From assembly GCF_900067135.1 (NCBI RefSeq), contig NZ_FJUR01000001.1:362501-426500 (forward strand): DNA of 64,000 nucleotides, in the 5' to 3' direction. A program made the translations under genes and the position numbers. This document shows, in pieces, positions 17,022-26,220 of this stretch (its first letter is position 1; the number at the start of each line of letters is the position of its first letter). The notes beneath the pieces were generated by a model that had not been told where the DNA came from, ran no database searches, and saw only the letters and a program-made list of their open reading frames with translations. This DNA comes from Rhizobium sp. 9140. Lineage in GTDB: Bacteria; Pseudomonadota; Alphaproteobacteria; Rhizobiales; Rhizobiaceae.

Positions 17022-17906
17022 ATGCAGAATAATACTTACATGGATCAGAGCAAAATCTTAGGAAAACATTGGAGATTTTCCACAGATACAGGACATGTCG
17101 GAACGGACTGCTTCGAGTTCTTGAGCGACGGAAGGATTTTTGGAGTTCAAGGTGTCAATGAATGCTTTTGGCAGATAGAAGAAGATCATATCAGCATTAT
17201 GAACGTTGATAGAGTGCCCACCGTTTGCCTACGCGAGGTTATAGACCCTGACGGTAAACTAAGCCTCCAAGGGTCCCATATCCCGGACCCAAGCATCACT
17301 CTCATCCTCGAAGAGCGAGGCCTGATACATCCATCGTATGGGAGCATGAAGTACGCGCTGGAAAACGAGGTTCGGCATCTTGGATGGTCGATTGGTGACC
17401 ATAGCTATGGCATGCCCACTTTTGTCGAAAAAGGGATGTCGCGGCTCGTTATAGGCAAGTATTGCTCGATCGCAGAAGGCTGCAAAATTTCCTTCGGCGA
17501 TCATAGAACGGATTTTGCAACTACATACCCCTTTGCCTCGTTGCGGCACTTCTGGAAGGCACCAGAGGGCATCAATGATCATAGGTCAAAGGGAAACGTG
17601 TTAATAGGCAACGACGTTTGGATTGGCTCCGACGTCTTTATAGGATCAGGAGTAACCATCGGTCATGGTGCGGTCATTGGCGGACGAGCAGTGGTGACAA
17701 AAAACGTTCCACCTTATGCTATCGCCGTTGGAAGCCCCGCCAAAGTCGTCAAGTATCGTTTCGATGAAGATACGATAGCGCACCTTCTGGAACTGGCTTG
17801 GTGGGATCTTGATGACTACACCGTCGAGAGACTGCTGCCTCACATGCTATCTACAGATATTCATCAGTTTATCAAAGCACTACGCAACGTAAGATCCAGT
17901 CTTTAG
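17022..17906 (+). CDS. CatB-type O-acetyltransferase with an N-terminal beta-rich extension
   Basis: A 294-residue left-handed beta-helix acyltransferase. Hexapeptide repeats run from about residue 140 to 240 (VIGKYCSIAEGCKISFG, VLIGNDVWIGSDVFIGSGV, IGHGAVIGGRAVV), with the xenobiotic/CatB signature DHRTDFATTYPF, where the histidine is the likely catalytic base, and AVGSPAKVVKYRF. The first ~100 residues (ILGKHWRFSTDTG, FEFLSDGRIFG, CFWQIEEDHISI) form a separate small beta domain not found in ordinary CatB. Acetylation of a surface sugar is likely given the glycosyltransferase neighbours. The gene is AT-rich, lies 95 bases beyond attR, and ends at a strong terminator. Confidence 0.85.
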   Translation: MQNNTYMDQSKILGKHWRFSTDTGHVGTDCFEFLSDGRIFGVQGVNECFWQIEEDHISIMNVDRVPTVCLREVIDPDGKLSLQGSHIPDPSITLILEERGLIHPSYGSMKYALENEVRHLGWSIGDHSYGMPTFVEKGMSRLVIGKYCSIAEGCKISFGDHRTDFATTYPFASLRHFWKAPEGINDHRSKGNVLIGNDVWIGSDVFIGSGVTIGHGAVIGGRAVVTKNVPPYAIAVGSPAKVVKYRFDEDTIAHLLELAWWDLDDYTVERLLPHMLSTDIHQFIKALRNVRSSL

Positions 17907-17910
17907 AGAA

Positions 17911-17942
17911 TAGAACGCCAGTGCCGGCGTTCTATTTTTTTT
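17911..17942 (+). terminator. Rho-independent terminator after the acetyltransferase
   Basis: A 9-bp perfect stem TAGAACGCC/GGCGTTCTA with a 6-base loop AGTGCC, followed by eight T residues. It starts 5 bases after the stop codon and lies between convergent genes. Confidence 0.9.
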
Positions 17943-17962
17943 ATAATGCTACGGAGTTAGCC

Positions 17963-18745
17963 TTAAGCTGCCTGATACTGTTGGAACACAGGAAGGAAAT
18001 GTGCGTATCCCTCCTTATCGCGGTTGTAAATCGTTTTAAAGTCTGCACCAAAACGACCCTCATCACCCGCTTGCATCACGACAACATGAACTGGTTTTGG
18101 GCCATGAAAGTGCAGAATCAGCGCATCTTCATTTGCGCCCCAGTACGGCTTCCAATTCCATTCATCGGGAAGATGATCCCAATGTCCACGGAAAACATCG
18201 TTAAGAAGGCTCTGATCATCATACGGCGCGGTCGTAGAGAGACGCGCTTTCAAACCGGCGACGAGATCATCGCGCCGTTCTGCAAAGGCTTTGACGTTCA
18301 TAACCATAACGCCGGAATTAAAGTAGCTGTAATCCCCCCTGTTATGCTCTGCGCCACAAGCTACAACGCGCGGCTCAGGGGCAATCTTTGCAACATCCTT
18401 CAAGAAAATGACATCTATATCAGTATATAGAACGTATTCATCTTCCTTTTCAAATAAAGGGATATCACATCGTAACCAATGACCACTGTAAACTTTCATT
18501 TGATCACCAAAAACAGGAATCAATTCAGAAAGCATCGTCGATCGATGTCGAAATATAGTCACACCCTGATTCTCGATCCATTCGATACGAGACTTAGTGA
18601 CTTCGTCGGCGCCATCGTCGTCAAGAATACAAAAAGGCACAAGGCTAGTCTTTGCTTTCGCGGAGAGTATTGCACCTTTAATCTGATCGAAGGCATTCAT
18701 CAACCCATTGTTATTGGTTGCGAAATACCATTTTTTAACAGTCAT
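17963..18745 (-). CDS. Glycosyltransferase, GT8-like
   Basis: A 260-residue protein with a GT-A pattern. The strand YVLYTDIDVIFLKD carries the metal-binding DxD, YFNSGVMVMN matches the acceptor-side motif of GT8 (FNSGVMLIN-type), PYDDQSLLNDVF matches the DQD-like motif, and LILHFHGPKP matches the C-terminal HF-x-G-x-KP motif. It is soluble and has no membrane helix. It probably adds a hexose to a lipopolysaccharide, capsule or other glycan. AT-rich codon use sets it apart from the backbone. Confidence 0.78.
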   Translation of the reverse strand: MTVKKWYFATNNNGLMNAFDQIKGAILSAKAKTSLVPFCILDDDGADEVTKSRIEWIENQGVTIFRHRSTMLSELIPVFGDQMKVYSGHWLRCDIPLFEKEDEYVLYTDIDVIFLKDVAKIAPEPRVVACGAEHNRGDYSYFNSGVMVMNVKAFAERRDDLVAGLKARLSTTAPYDDQSLLNDVFRGHWDHLPDEWNWKPYWGANEDALILHFHGPKPVHVVVMQAGDEGRFGADFKTIYNRDKEGYAHFLPVFQQYQAA

Positions 18746-18905
18746 ACCATACCTCTGAAAACAAGCAGATAAAGGCGTGATAGCCTTTTCGCTTATAGAA
18801 GTCTACGGTTCCCGCGGTTGATCACCAAGCGCAGCCGCAAGCACAGTGATAGCGTCGCTCAGCAGAAAATACCCCAAAGCTTGGACTACCCAATAGAAGC
18901 AGTTA

Positions 18906-20063
18906 CTAAAGCATAACAATATGCGATTTATCTAAAATTACGTTTCCTGTTGATTGGAGACGTTCATCGAACAAGGGCTTTTGAAGCTCAATCTTTTCCC
19001 CATAATCAACGGCGTCTTCAAAGGACAGCGACGCACCTTCACGAAGCAATAGAGGGTGTTCAGTTCCATTTTCCATCAATTTTGCGATGTGGGTATCCTT
19101 TATGACAATCTCTTTGCCTGACACCGGAACAGCTTGGTCTACGGAAGCGGCGGCACCGTTATCGACTCGCTTTTTTAAGCGAAGACTCATGTGGTTGTAG
19201 ATATATGACGGCTCCTTATGTGCTTCAGCCGAATACCTTTGAAGAGCCACCATATTCGAGAAAGTGGAACGCGTCGTACCGACAAAATTTGTGCCGTCCA
19301 CACACAGCGCCATATCAATCAGAGAATGCTCGTTGGGACGGAAAAAGTCATCTCCAGACGTTCCGAGAAAATCTGTCTTGAACAATGCGCGAATACCGAA
19401 TTTCTGCAGCAGATCGAGCTTTATCTGCTCCTTTGAAGCAGGCATTGACGGCTCATCAGCACAGATGAACACATTTCGAATATTCGGAAAGGTATTCGCT
19501 ATCTTCAAACCTATCTTCATGTAGTCTACATACAGTTCCTCTGACGCCGAGCGCACTTTTATGATTTCGTTTCTGCAATGAACAATCCAGTCGTTCTCGA
19601 TCCTGAATTGACAGAAGAGAACTTCGCCGTCGCGGTTGTGTATAGCCTCTCTCAGGCGCCGGAAGGACGACGTTACGAGGACACGGGGAACAAATGCACC
19701 GATCAGGTCAGAGACAAGCTGCCCCTTTAAATCCTCTTTGAGGAACTCACTGTGAGCAAATAGATGGAACGTTTTCCAAAAGCAATTTTCGTAAGATATA
19801 TCGAAGTCTAGATCTGCAGAAAACGGAACAGTGGTTATTCCGTATTTTTTCAAAACGGCCTTCAATGGATCATCATCGAATATAACGCTGTAATCATACT
19901 TCTCGTAGTTGTGATTTGCTTGGTCCATTTCCGAGATTCTCGGAAATGCAAATGGAATACCGGTTTCAAACGCATGGACAACAGCACCTATAAGGGCCAT
20001 TTTCTGGTTATTTATACCTCCACCGCCATGCTGGTCATACGACGATATCTTAGCTGATGTCAC
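18906..20063 (-). CDS. Putative fucosyltransferase-like glycosyltransferase
   Basis: A 385-residue protein without a clear family. The N-terminal GGGGINNQKMALIGAVVHAFETG resembles the G-G-(L/I)-N-N-Q start of O-fucosyltransferase-like GT-B enzymes, and DGTNFVGTTRSTFSNMVALQR resembles their C-terminal donor-binding motif (NFVGT-x-x-STFS). In between are LFCQFRIENDW and NVFICADEP, compatible with a Rossmann-type half. After about residue 300 there is a variable tail. With the GT8-like and acetyltransferase genes next to it, a role in building or decorating a surface glycan is likely. Donor and acceptor are unknown. Confidence 0.6.
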   Translation of the reverse strand: MTSAKISSYDQHGGGGINNQKMALIGAVVHAFETGIPFAFPRISEMDQANHNYEKYDYSVIFDDDPLKAVLKKYGITTVPFSADLDFDISYENCFWKTFHLFAHSEFLKEDLKGQLVSDLIGAFVPRVLVTSSFRRLREAIHNRDGEVLFCQFRIENDWIVHCRNEIIKVRSASEELYVDYMKIGLKIANTFPNIRNVFICADEPSMPASKEQIKLDLLQKFGIRALFKTDFLGTSGDDFFRPNEHSLIDMALCVDGTNFVGTTRSTFSNMVALQRYSAEAHKEPSYIYNHMSLRLKKRVDNGAAASVDQAVPVSGKEIVIKDTHIAKLMENGTEHPLLLREGASLSFEDAVDYGEKIELQKPLFDERLQSTGNVILDKSHIVML

Positions 20064-20248
20064 CCTTGAGAACTCCTCACGGTTTAGGTTGCCACTCGTC
20101 TATACCAACGTAACCTCACGGGCAAATGGACGGCCCGGCCACGTCATAGGGGGAAGATATCTGCACGTAAACGCGTCGTTCGCCATTTGCCCAACCCCCC
20201 ATCTCCCGCTAGAAGCCGCAGACAAGCCAATCTATTGGAATCGCGCAT

Positions 20249-21439
20249 ATGAATGACGGTCTGCCGAGCTTTCACCACATCACCATCCTCGGTTCCACCG
20301 GCTCCATCGGCTGCAGCACGCTCGATGTGGTCGCGCAGCTTGGGGGCCGGGAGCGGTTCATGGTGGAGGCTTTGACGGGGAACGGGAATATCGGGCTGCT
20401 CTGCGAGCAGGCAAAGGCCGTCGGCGCGCGGCTGGCGGTGACGGCGGATGAGGGGCGGTATCTGGAGTTGAAATCGGCGCTCGCCGGCACCGGCATCGCG
20501 GTTGCCGCGGGGCCGAGCGGGCTGCAGGAGGCGGCCGCGCGCGCGGCGGAATGGGTCATGGCGGCGATCGTCGGCACGGCCGGCCTCGCTCCCACGCTGA
20601 CCGCCGCCCGGCGCGGCGCCGATATCGCGCTCGCCAACAAGGAATGCCTGGTTTCGGCCGGGGCGCTCTTCGTAGGCGCTGTCGCCGAGGGCGGCGGGCG
20701 GCTCATCCCCGTCGACAGCGAGCATTCCGCGATCTTCCAGGCGCTGGAGGACGACCAGCGCCACGCGCTGGAGCGCATCATCCTGACGGCGTCCGGCGGG
20801 CCGTTCCGCACATGGTCGCGCGAGGCGATGGCCGGCGTGACCGCCGAGATCGCCCGGGCGCATCCCAACTGGTCGATGGGCCTGAAGATCTCCATCGGCA
20901 GCGCCTCCATGTTCAACAAGGCGCTGGAGATGATCGAGGCCAAGCACCTCTTCGACGTGGCACCCGAACAGATCGAGGTGATCGTCCACCCGCAGTCGAT
21001 CGTTCATTCCATGGTCGGTTATACCGACGGCTCCGTGCTCGCGCAGCTCGGCGCGCCGGACATGCGCACGGCGATCGGCTACGCTCTGACCTATCCTGCG
21101 CGCCCGGCGCTCAATGTCGAACGGCTGGATTTCGCAAAGCTGGCACGGCTCGATTTCGAAGCGCCCGACGAGGTTCGGTTTCCCGCGCTGCGGCTCGCGC
21201 GCACCGCCTTGATGCGCGGCGGGCTTCAGGGTGCCGCCATGAACGCCGCCGAGGAGACCGCCTTCGAAGCGTTCATCGCCGGGCGCATCGGCTTTCTCGA
21301 CATGGCCGATATCGCCGAGACAGTGATGGAGCGGATGATCGACTGGCCGGCAGCCGAGGATATGAACGACGTCTTTGCCGGCGATGCCGCGGCCCGCCGC
21401 TTTGCCGCCGAGGCGATCGGCGCGCGCGCCGCAGCCTGA
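20249..21439 (+). CDS. dxr: 1-deoxy-D-xylulose 5-phosphate reductoisomerase
   Basis: A 396-residue enzyme of the MEP isoprenoid pathway that converts DXP to 2-C-methyl-D-erythritol 4-phosphate with NADPH. The NADPH site is ILGSTGSIGCSTLDV. The metal/substrate motifs are ALANKECLV, PVDSEHSAIFQ, LTASGGPF, MGLKISIGSASMFNK and HPQSIVHSMV, all intact. The start MNDGLPSFHHITILG fits the family length. It is the first backbone gene to the right of the accessory DNA. Confidence 0.97.
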   Translation: MNDGLPSFHHITILGSTGSIGCSTLDVVAQLGGRERFMVEALTGNGNIGLLCEQAKAVGARLAVTADEGRYLELKSALAGTGIAVAAGPSGLQEAAARAAEWVMAAIVGTAGLAPTLTAARRGADIALANKECLVSAGALFVGAVAEGGGRLIPVDSEHSAIFQALEDDQRHALERIILTASGGPFRTWSREAMAGVTAEIARAHPNWSMGLKISIGSASMFNKALEMIEAKHLFDVAPEQIEVIVHPQSIVHSMVGYTDGSVLAQLGAPDMRTAIGYALTYPARPALNVERLDFAKLARLDFEAPDEVRFPALRLARTALMRGGLQGAAMNAAEETAFEAFIAGRIGFLDMADIAETVMERMIDWPAAEDMNDVFAGDAAARRFAAEAIGARAAA

Positions 21440-21440
21440 C

Positions 21441-21923
21441 TCAGCGAAGGAGCAGCGCCGTTGCATAGAGCCCGAGGCCGAAGGCGACGTGGGCGGCAAG
21501 GTTCAGCGCCCGCACCCGGTTCGGGTTGGGCAGCCGCGAGGCGGCAACGCCGAGGCCGAGCCCCGGCTGGAGCAGAAACCAGCCTGCCGCCACGGTGACG
21601 ATGCCCCAGACCAGCGCCGGGATCAGCGTCGGCGCGGCGAACCAGTCGAGACCGACGAAAAATGCAAGCATGATCCCATAGACGATGCCGACAGCATAAT
21701 GGCCAATCCAGCCGAGGGCGTTCTCGTTGGCAAAGGGCGCGGCATCGCTGATGGATTCATGGAACAGCTGGCCCCGCCCGGCATGGTAGAACCACCGCCC
21801 GACAGGCGCCCAGTTGGCTTTCGGCTGGCCAAAGGCGACCGCCAGCAGAATGGCCCAGAGATCCATGGCGAGCGTCGCGCCCACCCCGATCACCAGCCCG
21901 CGCCAGATCAGTTCCATCATCAT
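21441..21923 (-). CDS. DUF2938-like membrane protein
   Basis: A 160-residue integral membrane protein with four predicted helices (LVIGVGATLAMDLWAILLAV, GHYAVGIVYGIMLAFFVGL, LIPALVWGIVTVAAGWFLL, RALNLAAHVAFGLGLYATAL). The motif NWAPVGRWFYH between helices one and two is typical of the DUF2938 family, whose function is unknown. It ends two bases beyond the dxr stop, on the opposite strand. Three consecutive ATG codons occur at the start; I took the first. Confidence 0.78.
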   Translation of the reverse strand: MMMELIWRGLVIGVGATLAMDLWAILLAVAFGQPKANWAPVGRWFYHAGRGQLFHESISDAAPFANENALGWIGHYAVGIVYGIMLAFFVGLDWFAAPTLIPALVWGIVTVAAGWFLLQPGLGLGVAASRLPNPNRVRALNLAAHVAFGLGLYATALLLR

Positions 21924-22029
21924 CAGGCTTGTCCCCTCGCCATTCCCCTCGATCTCCCGTGTTCTAGATCAGAATGCGAGGGCTGCGAAGCGGAATATGC
22001 GGCGAAAACGCGAGGAGACCGACGCTGCC

Positions 22030-23244
22030 TCAGGCGACAGCGCGGGCCAGCGCGCAGCGCGACCACAACTGGTGCAGCGCCCCCACCAGATGGTCTATAT
22101 CGCCATCCGAATGCAGCGGCGTCGGGGTGATGCGCAGGCGCTCGGTCTTCTTCGGCACGGTCGGATAGTTGATCGGCTGGACGTAGATGCCGCAATTGTC
22201 GAGCAGCAGATCCGAGATCCACTTGCACTTCGCCGCATCGCCCACGATCACCGGCACGATATGGCTCGGATTGGGCAAATGCGGAATGCCATTGCGGTCG
22301 AGAAGCGACCGCAGGCGGCGTACGCGCTCCTGATGGGCAAAGCGCTCGACCTGGCTTTCCTTCAGGTGACGAATCGAGGCCAGCGCGCCTGCGGCCAGCG
22401 CCGGCGGCAGCGCGGTCGTGAAGATGAAGCCCGAGGCAAACGAGCGAATATAATCGCAGAGAGCCGCGGAGGCGGCGATATAGCCGCCCATCACGCCAAA
22501 AGCCTTGCCGAGCGTTCCCTCGATCACCGTCAGCCGGTGCATCAGGCCTTCGCGCTCGGCGATGCCGCCGCCGCGCGGGCCGTACATGCCCACCGCATGC
22601 ACCTCGTCGAGATAGGTCATGGCGCCATAGCGCTCGGCCACATCGCAGATCTCCTTGATCGGCGCGATATCGCCATCCATCGAATAGACCGATTCGAACG
22701 CGACGAGCTTGGGCGCCGCCGGATCGGCTGCCGCCAGCTTCGCCTCGAGATCGGCAACCGAATTGTGCTTGAAGATCACCCGCTCGCACTTGGCGTGGCG
22801 AATACCCTCGATCATGGAGGCGTGGTTCCCGGCGTCGGAAAAGACGATGATGCCGGGAATGCGCGAACAGAGCGTTCCCAAGGCTGCCCAGTTGGACACA
22901 TAGCCGGAGGTGAAGAGCAGCGCGGATTCCTTGCCGTGGAGATCGGCAAGCTCCTGCTCCAGCAGAACATGATAGTGCGTCGTGCCCGAGATGTTCCGGG
23001 TGCCTCCCGCACCCGCGCCACAGTGGTCGATGGCGTCTTTCATCGCGTCGATCACCTTGGGATGCTGGCCCATGCCCAGATAATCGTTCGAGCACCAGAC
23101 CGTGACGTCCTTGACGCCATCGGCCGTATGCCGGCGCGCCTTGGGAAACTGTCCGCGCTGCCGCTCGAGATCGGCAAAGACGCGGTAGCGGCCTTCCTCG
23201 TGAAGGCCGTCCAGTTCAGACCTGAAGAATTGCTCGAAGTTCAT
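22030..23244 (-). CDS. hemA: 5-aminolevulinate synthase
   Basis: A 404-residue PLP enzyme that condenses glycine with succinyl-CoA to make 5-aminolevulinate, the first step of heme synthesis in alphaproteobacteria. Visible are [51 protein letters not shown] (PLP-contacting Asp and His) and [14 protein letters not shown] with the Schiff-base lysine. The start [11 protein letters not shown] is the family N-terminus; an upstream in-frame ATG adds 23 unrelated residues. It is monocistronic. Confidence 0.97.
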   Translation of the reverse strand: MNFEQFFRSELDGLHEEGRYRVFADLERQRGQFPKARRHTADGVKDVTVWCSNDYLGMGQHPKVIDAMKDAIDHCGAGAGGTRNISGTTHYHVLLEQELADLHGKESALLFTSGYVSNWAALGTLCSRIPGIIVFSDAGNHASMIEGIRHAKCERVIFKHNSVADLEAKLAAADPAAPKLVAFESVYSMDGDIAPIKEICDVAERYGAMTYLDEVHAVGMYGPRGGGIAEREGLMHRLTVIEGTLGKAFGVMGGYIAASAALCDYIRSFASGFIFTTALPPALAAGALASIRHLKESQVERFAHQERVRRLRSLLDRNGIPHLPNPSHIVPVIVGDAAKCKWISDLLLDNCGIYVQPINYPTVPKKTERLRITPTPLHSDGDIDHLVGALHQLWSRCALARAVA

Positions 23245-23661
23245 GCGTGTCTCCAGACCCTTGGCGTCTTTTTCAGTGAACCATCCCGGTGGCCGGCCGG
23301 CACGCGCCCTCATGGCTTGCGCGGCATCAGGCCCATTGTTTTGAATGGTTCCAGATTATCGTGAAGATTTCATTCCACCCTCATCTCAATCAAGTCAAGA
23401 CCGGGGCGTAAAACAGACCTGTGACACGATATCGCGACCTTCCAGCCGGAAAACGCCGGCAGGGCTTAAAGTCGTCTTCAGCTTTTGTTCATCATAACTG
23501 TCGTCCATTCCGTTAGGGACGTTTTTTATGGCTCCGGATTGGACTTTCGGAAGGTCGCATTTAACTTCTCGCATTAAGGTTCGGGAAAAGGCAGGCGTCT
23601 GCCGTTTCAAGGCACAGTAGGGGCGTGACGGCTGACGTCGACCCCATCAGGAGAGATCACT
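23245..23661. other. Intergenic region between divergent hemA and lipoprotein gene
   Basis: 417 bases that must hold the promoters of hemA (minus strand) and of the glycine-zipper lipoprotein (plus strand). On the minus strand TTGACT (23398-23393) could be a -35 element, but the -10 at the right spacing is poor. I found no convincing FixK/FNR-type palindrome. A 71-codon frame at 23395-23610 (minus) shows no protein signature. The lipoprotein ribosome site AGGAGA lies at the end. Confidence 0.5.
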
Positions 23662-23919
23662 ATGAAGAAGGCCATTGTGCTGGCGGTTCTCGCCATGACG
23701 GTTGCGAGCTGCAGCCAGACGGAAAAGGGTGCCGGCATCGGCGCCGTCTCGGGCGCGGTCATCGGCGGCGCCATCACCGGCAATGTTCGTGGCGCGGCCG
23801 TGGGTGCGGCCATCGGCGGCGTTTCCGGCGCTGTTATCGGCAACGTCTCGGAACAGCCGGGCCAGTGCTACTACCGCGACCGCAACGGCAGCCGTTACAT
23901 CGACGATTGCCCGCGCTGA
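23662..23919 (+). CDS. Small glycine-zipper lipoprotein
   Basis: An 85-residue lipoprotein. The signal peptide MKKAIVLAVLAMTVASC has lipobox VASC. The mature part has a glycine-zipper repeat (GAVSGAVIGGAITG, GAAVGAAIGGVSGAVIG) that may span or sit on the outer membrane, and a short tail with two cysteines (QCYYRDRNGSRYIDDC). It belongs to the Rick_17kDa/YMGG-like group of envelope proteins. AGGAGA precedes the start by seven bases. The function is unknown. Confidence 0.85.
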   Translation: MKKAIVLAVLAMTVASCSQTEKGAGIGAVSGAVIGGAITGNVRGAAVGAAIGGVSGAVIGNVSEQPGQCYYRDRNGSRYIDDCPR

Positions 23920-24153
23920 TTGCGTCTGAAAGGTTCTTTTGCCGAGGGCATGACATCGGGAAGCTCCGCGCCGGCGGGGCTTCTGTTTCCGTAACGTCAC
24001 ACTAACGACTGTTTCTGACGTCACGAGGCGTTGGAGACTTCATCCCCCTCACGAGGATGTGTAGTGTCACGGGACATCGCAAACGTGCAAACGTTGAAAG
24101 AGACGGCATCGCTTTCCGTGGGCGATCGCTACAGGACTGTCAGTCGACACGGG

Positions 24154-26085
24154 ATGCGGAATCGAATGCGTTTGCCGACTGTCAGTCCCGCGTATCGTAA
24201 AGCCGGTCTTGCCTTGAGCGTTGCCGCGCTGGCACTCTGCGGCCCGGCCTCCGTTCAGGATGCCGCAGCGTTCAAGCTGTTCGGCATCAACTTTTTCGGC
24301 AAGGACAAGGACGAGGAGACCGCCGAGGTCATCGATCCCGTCACCTATACCGTGACCCTGAACGAGGGCACGGATGACGACGAGCTGAAGAGCGCGCTTT
24401 CCGGCAGTTCGCGCCTGGTGCAGGATAAGGACAAGCCCGTTTCCGGCAATCTCGGCCTTGCCATCAAGGCCCGCGACGACCGCGACAGGCTGCTGGCAGC
24501 ACTGTACGAAAAGGCCCGCTACGGCGGCACCGTGCAGGTCATGGTCGCCGGCAAGCCGATCGAGAGCCTGCCGCCGGACCCGGTCTTTCCGGCCGGCGCA
24601 CCCGTACCGGTCACCATCACGGTTGATCCCGGTCCCGTCTTCACCTTTGGCAATATTCTTCTGGAAAGCGATGCGGGCGGGCGCGACCCGAAGGCCTATG
24701 ATCTCCAGCCGGGCAACCGCGCCGACTCGACCCTGATCATCAAGGCGGGCGAAAAGATCGTCGAAGACCTGAAAAAGGAAGGGCGGCCGCTCGCCACCCT
24801 GAAGGGACGCACCGCCGTCGCCGATCACAAGACCAACACCGTGGACGTCACGATCGGTGCCGAAGGCGGCCCGGTCGCGCCCTTCGGTACTGTGGCCATC
24901 AAGGGTGCGCGCACGGTCAATCCGGATTTCGTCGCCAATTATTCGCGCCTCAACACCGGCCGGCAATATTCGCCGGAGGAAATGCGCAAGGCCTCCGAAC
25001 GCCTGCGCCAGCTCGGCGTCTTCTCCAGCATCACCATCCGCGAAGCCGAGCAGCTGGCGCCGGATGGCTCGCTGCCGCTGACCATCGAGGTGTCCGAAGG
25101 CAAGCACCGCTACTTTGGTGCAGGCGCCAAATTCTCCTCGACGGACGGCTTTGGCGTCCAGGGTTACTGGGGCCACCGCAACCTCTTCGGCGAGGCGGAA
25201 TCGCTGCGCATCGAAGGATCGATCGACCGGCTGGGCGAGACCAAGGAGATCACCGATCTCGATTATACCGCCGGCATTCTCTTCACCAAGCCCGGCGTCT
25301 TCGACCCCTACTCCACCCTGACCGCCAGCGTGAAAGCATCGCTGATGGATCCGGATGCCTACAAGGCGCAGGTGGTGACCGGCGCGGTCGGCCTCGCCTA
25401 TGAACTCTCGGAAGCCGACACCGTGTCGATCGGCGCGGAACTCGCCTGGAACAACATCGAGGATGCGTTCGGTGAGCGCCGCTATCTCACGCCGTCGATC
25501 CCGCTCGATTATGTCCGCGATGCCCGCGACGATAAGCTGAACCCCACCGAAGGCTATCGCGCCACGCTGAGCGTCAAGCCGAGCTACGACATCTACGGCG
25601 AGACGTTCTTCTCCTCGTTCGAAGGCTCGGCCACCGGCTATCTCGGCTTCGGCGAAGATAACAAATATGTGCTGGCGGGCCGCCTCGGCGCAGGCGTCAT
25701 CGCAGCCGATGGCGGGCTGGACGATATTCCCGCGACACGCCGTTTCTTCCTCGGCGGTGGCGGCACGGTGCGCGGCTTCTCCTACCAGGAAATCAGCCCG
25801 CGCAACGCGGATGACGACCTTCTCGGCGGTCGCTCCTATGTCAACGCCAATGTCGAGGCCCGCATCGGCGTCACCAAGACCATCAGCGTCGTGCCGTTTA
25901 TCGATGCCGCCACCGTTTCGGCAAAGACCGTGCCCGACTTCTCCGACGTCAAGATCGGCGCCGGCATCGGCGTGCGCTATCTCACGGCGGTCGGCCCCAT
26001 TCGCGTGGATTTCGCCGTGCCGCTGAACCCCTATGACGGGGGAACGCGATACGGCATTTATGCCGGGATCGGCCAGACGTTCTGA
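24154..26085 (+). CDS. tamA: Autotransporter/outer-membrane assembly factor TamA (Omp85 family)
   Basis: About 643 residues: a signal peptide (AGLALSVAALALCGPASVQDAAA), POTRA-type domains, and a C-terminal 16-strand Omp85 barrel from about residue 340 (KHRYFGAGAKFSSTDGFG) with the lid-lock motif RRFFLGGGGTVRGFSY and the terminal aromatic IGQTF. It inserts proteins into the outer membrane with TamB, whose gene follows after 135 bases. Two in-frame ATGs (24154, 24166) give reasonable signal peptides; the frame is open further upstream, and a GTG at 24064 would give a long pre-region. Confidence 0.93.
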   Translation: MRNRMRLPTVSPAYRKAGLALSVAALALCGPASVQDAAAFKLFGINFFGKDKDEETAEVIDPVTYTVTLNEGTDDDELKSALSGSSRLVQDKDKPVSGNLGLAIKARDDRDRLLAALYEKARYGGTVQVMVAGKPIESLPPDPVFPAGAPVPVTITVDPGPVFTFGNILLESDAGGRDPKAYDLQPGNRADSTLIIKAGEKIVEDLKKEGRPLATLKGRTAVADHKTNTVDVTIGAEGGPVAPFGTVAIKGARTVNPDFVANYSRLNTGRQYSPEEMRKASERLRQLGVFSSITIREAEQLAPDGSLPLTIEVSEGKHRYFGAGAKFSSTDGFGVQGYWGHRNLFGEAESLRIEGSIDRLGETKEITDLDYTAGILFTKPGVFDPYSTLTASVKASLMDPDAYKAQVVTGAVGLAYELSEADTVSIGAELAWNNIEDAFGERRYLTPSIPLDYVRDARDDKLNPTEGYRATLSVKPSYDIYGETFFSSFEGSATGYLGFGEDNKYVLAGRLGAGVIAADGGLDDIPATRRFFLGGGGTVRGFSYQEISPRNADDDLLGGRSYVNANVEARIGVTKTISVVPFIDAATVSAKTVPDFSDVKIGAGIGVRYLTAVGPIRVDFAVPLNPYDGGTRYGIYAGIGQTF

Positions 26086-26220
26086 CAGCCCGCAGCAGGC
26101 GGGAGAGCATGTCGAATGCCTGCATTCCCTCGGCGGATTGCCGTTGCAATGACATGATCGCAACCTACGGGTTGCGGACATGATGACGACCGATGGGTCA
26201 GGGCGAGACGCCGGCCTGAC

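Noticed and set aside
23340..23400. A possible FixK/FNR box upstream of hemA (TTGA/TCAA pieces)
   Set aside because: The half-sites are not arranged as TTGA-N6-TCAA, so it does not meet the consensus.
23395..23610. A 71-codon frame upstream of hemA
   Set aside because: No ribosome site, no family similarity and an odd composition; the region is better explained as promoter DNA.
24067..26181. A 704-codon open frame on the minus strand
   Set aside because: It is the antisense shadow of tamA, with histidine/arginine/alanine-rich composition and no domain.
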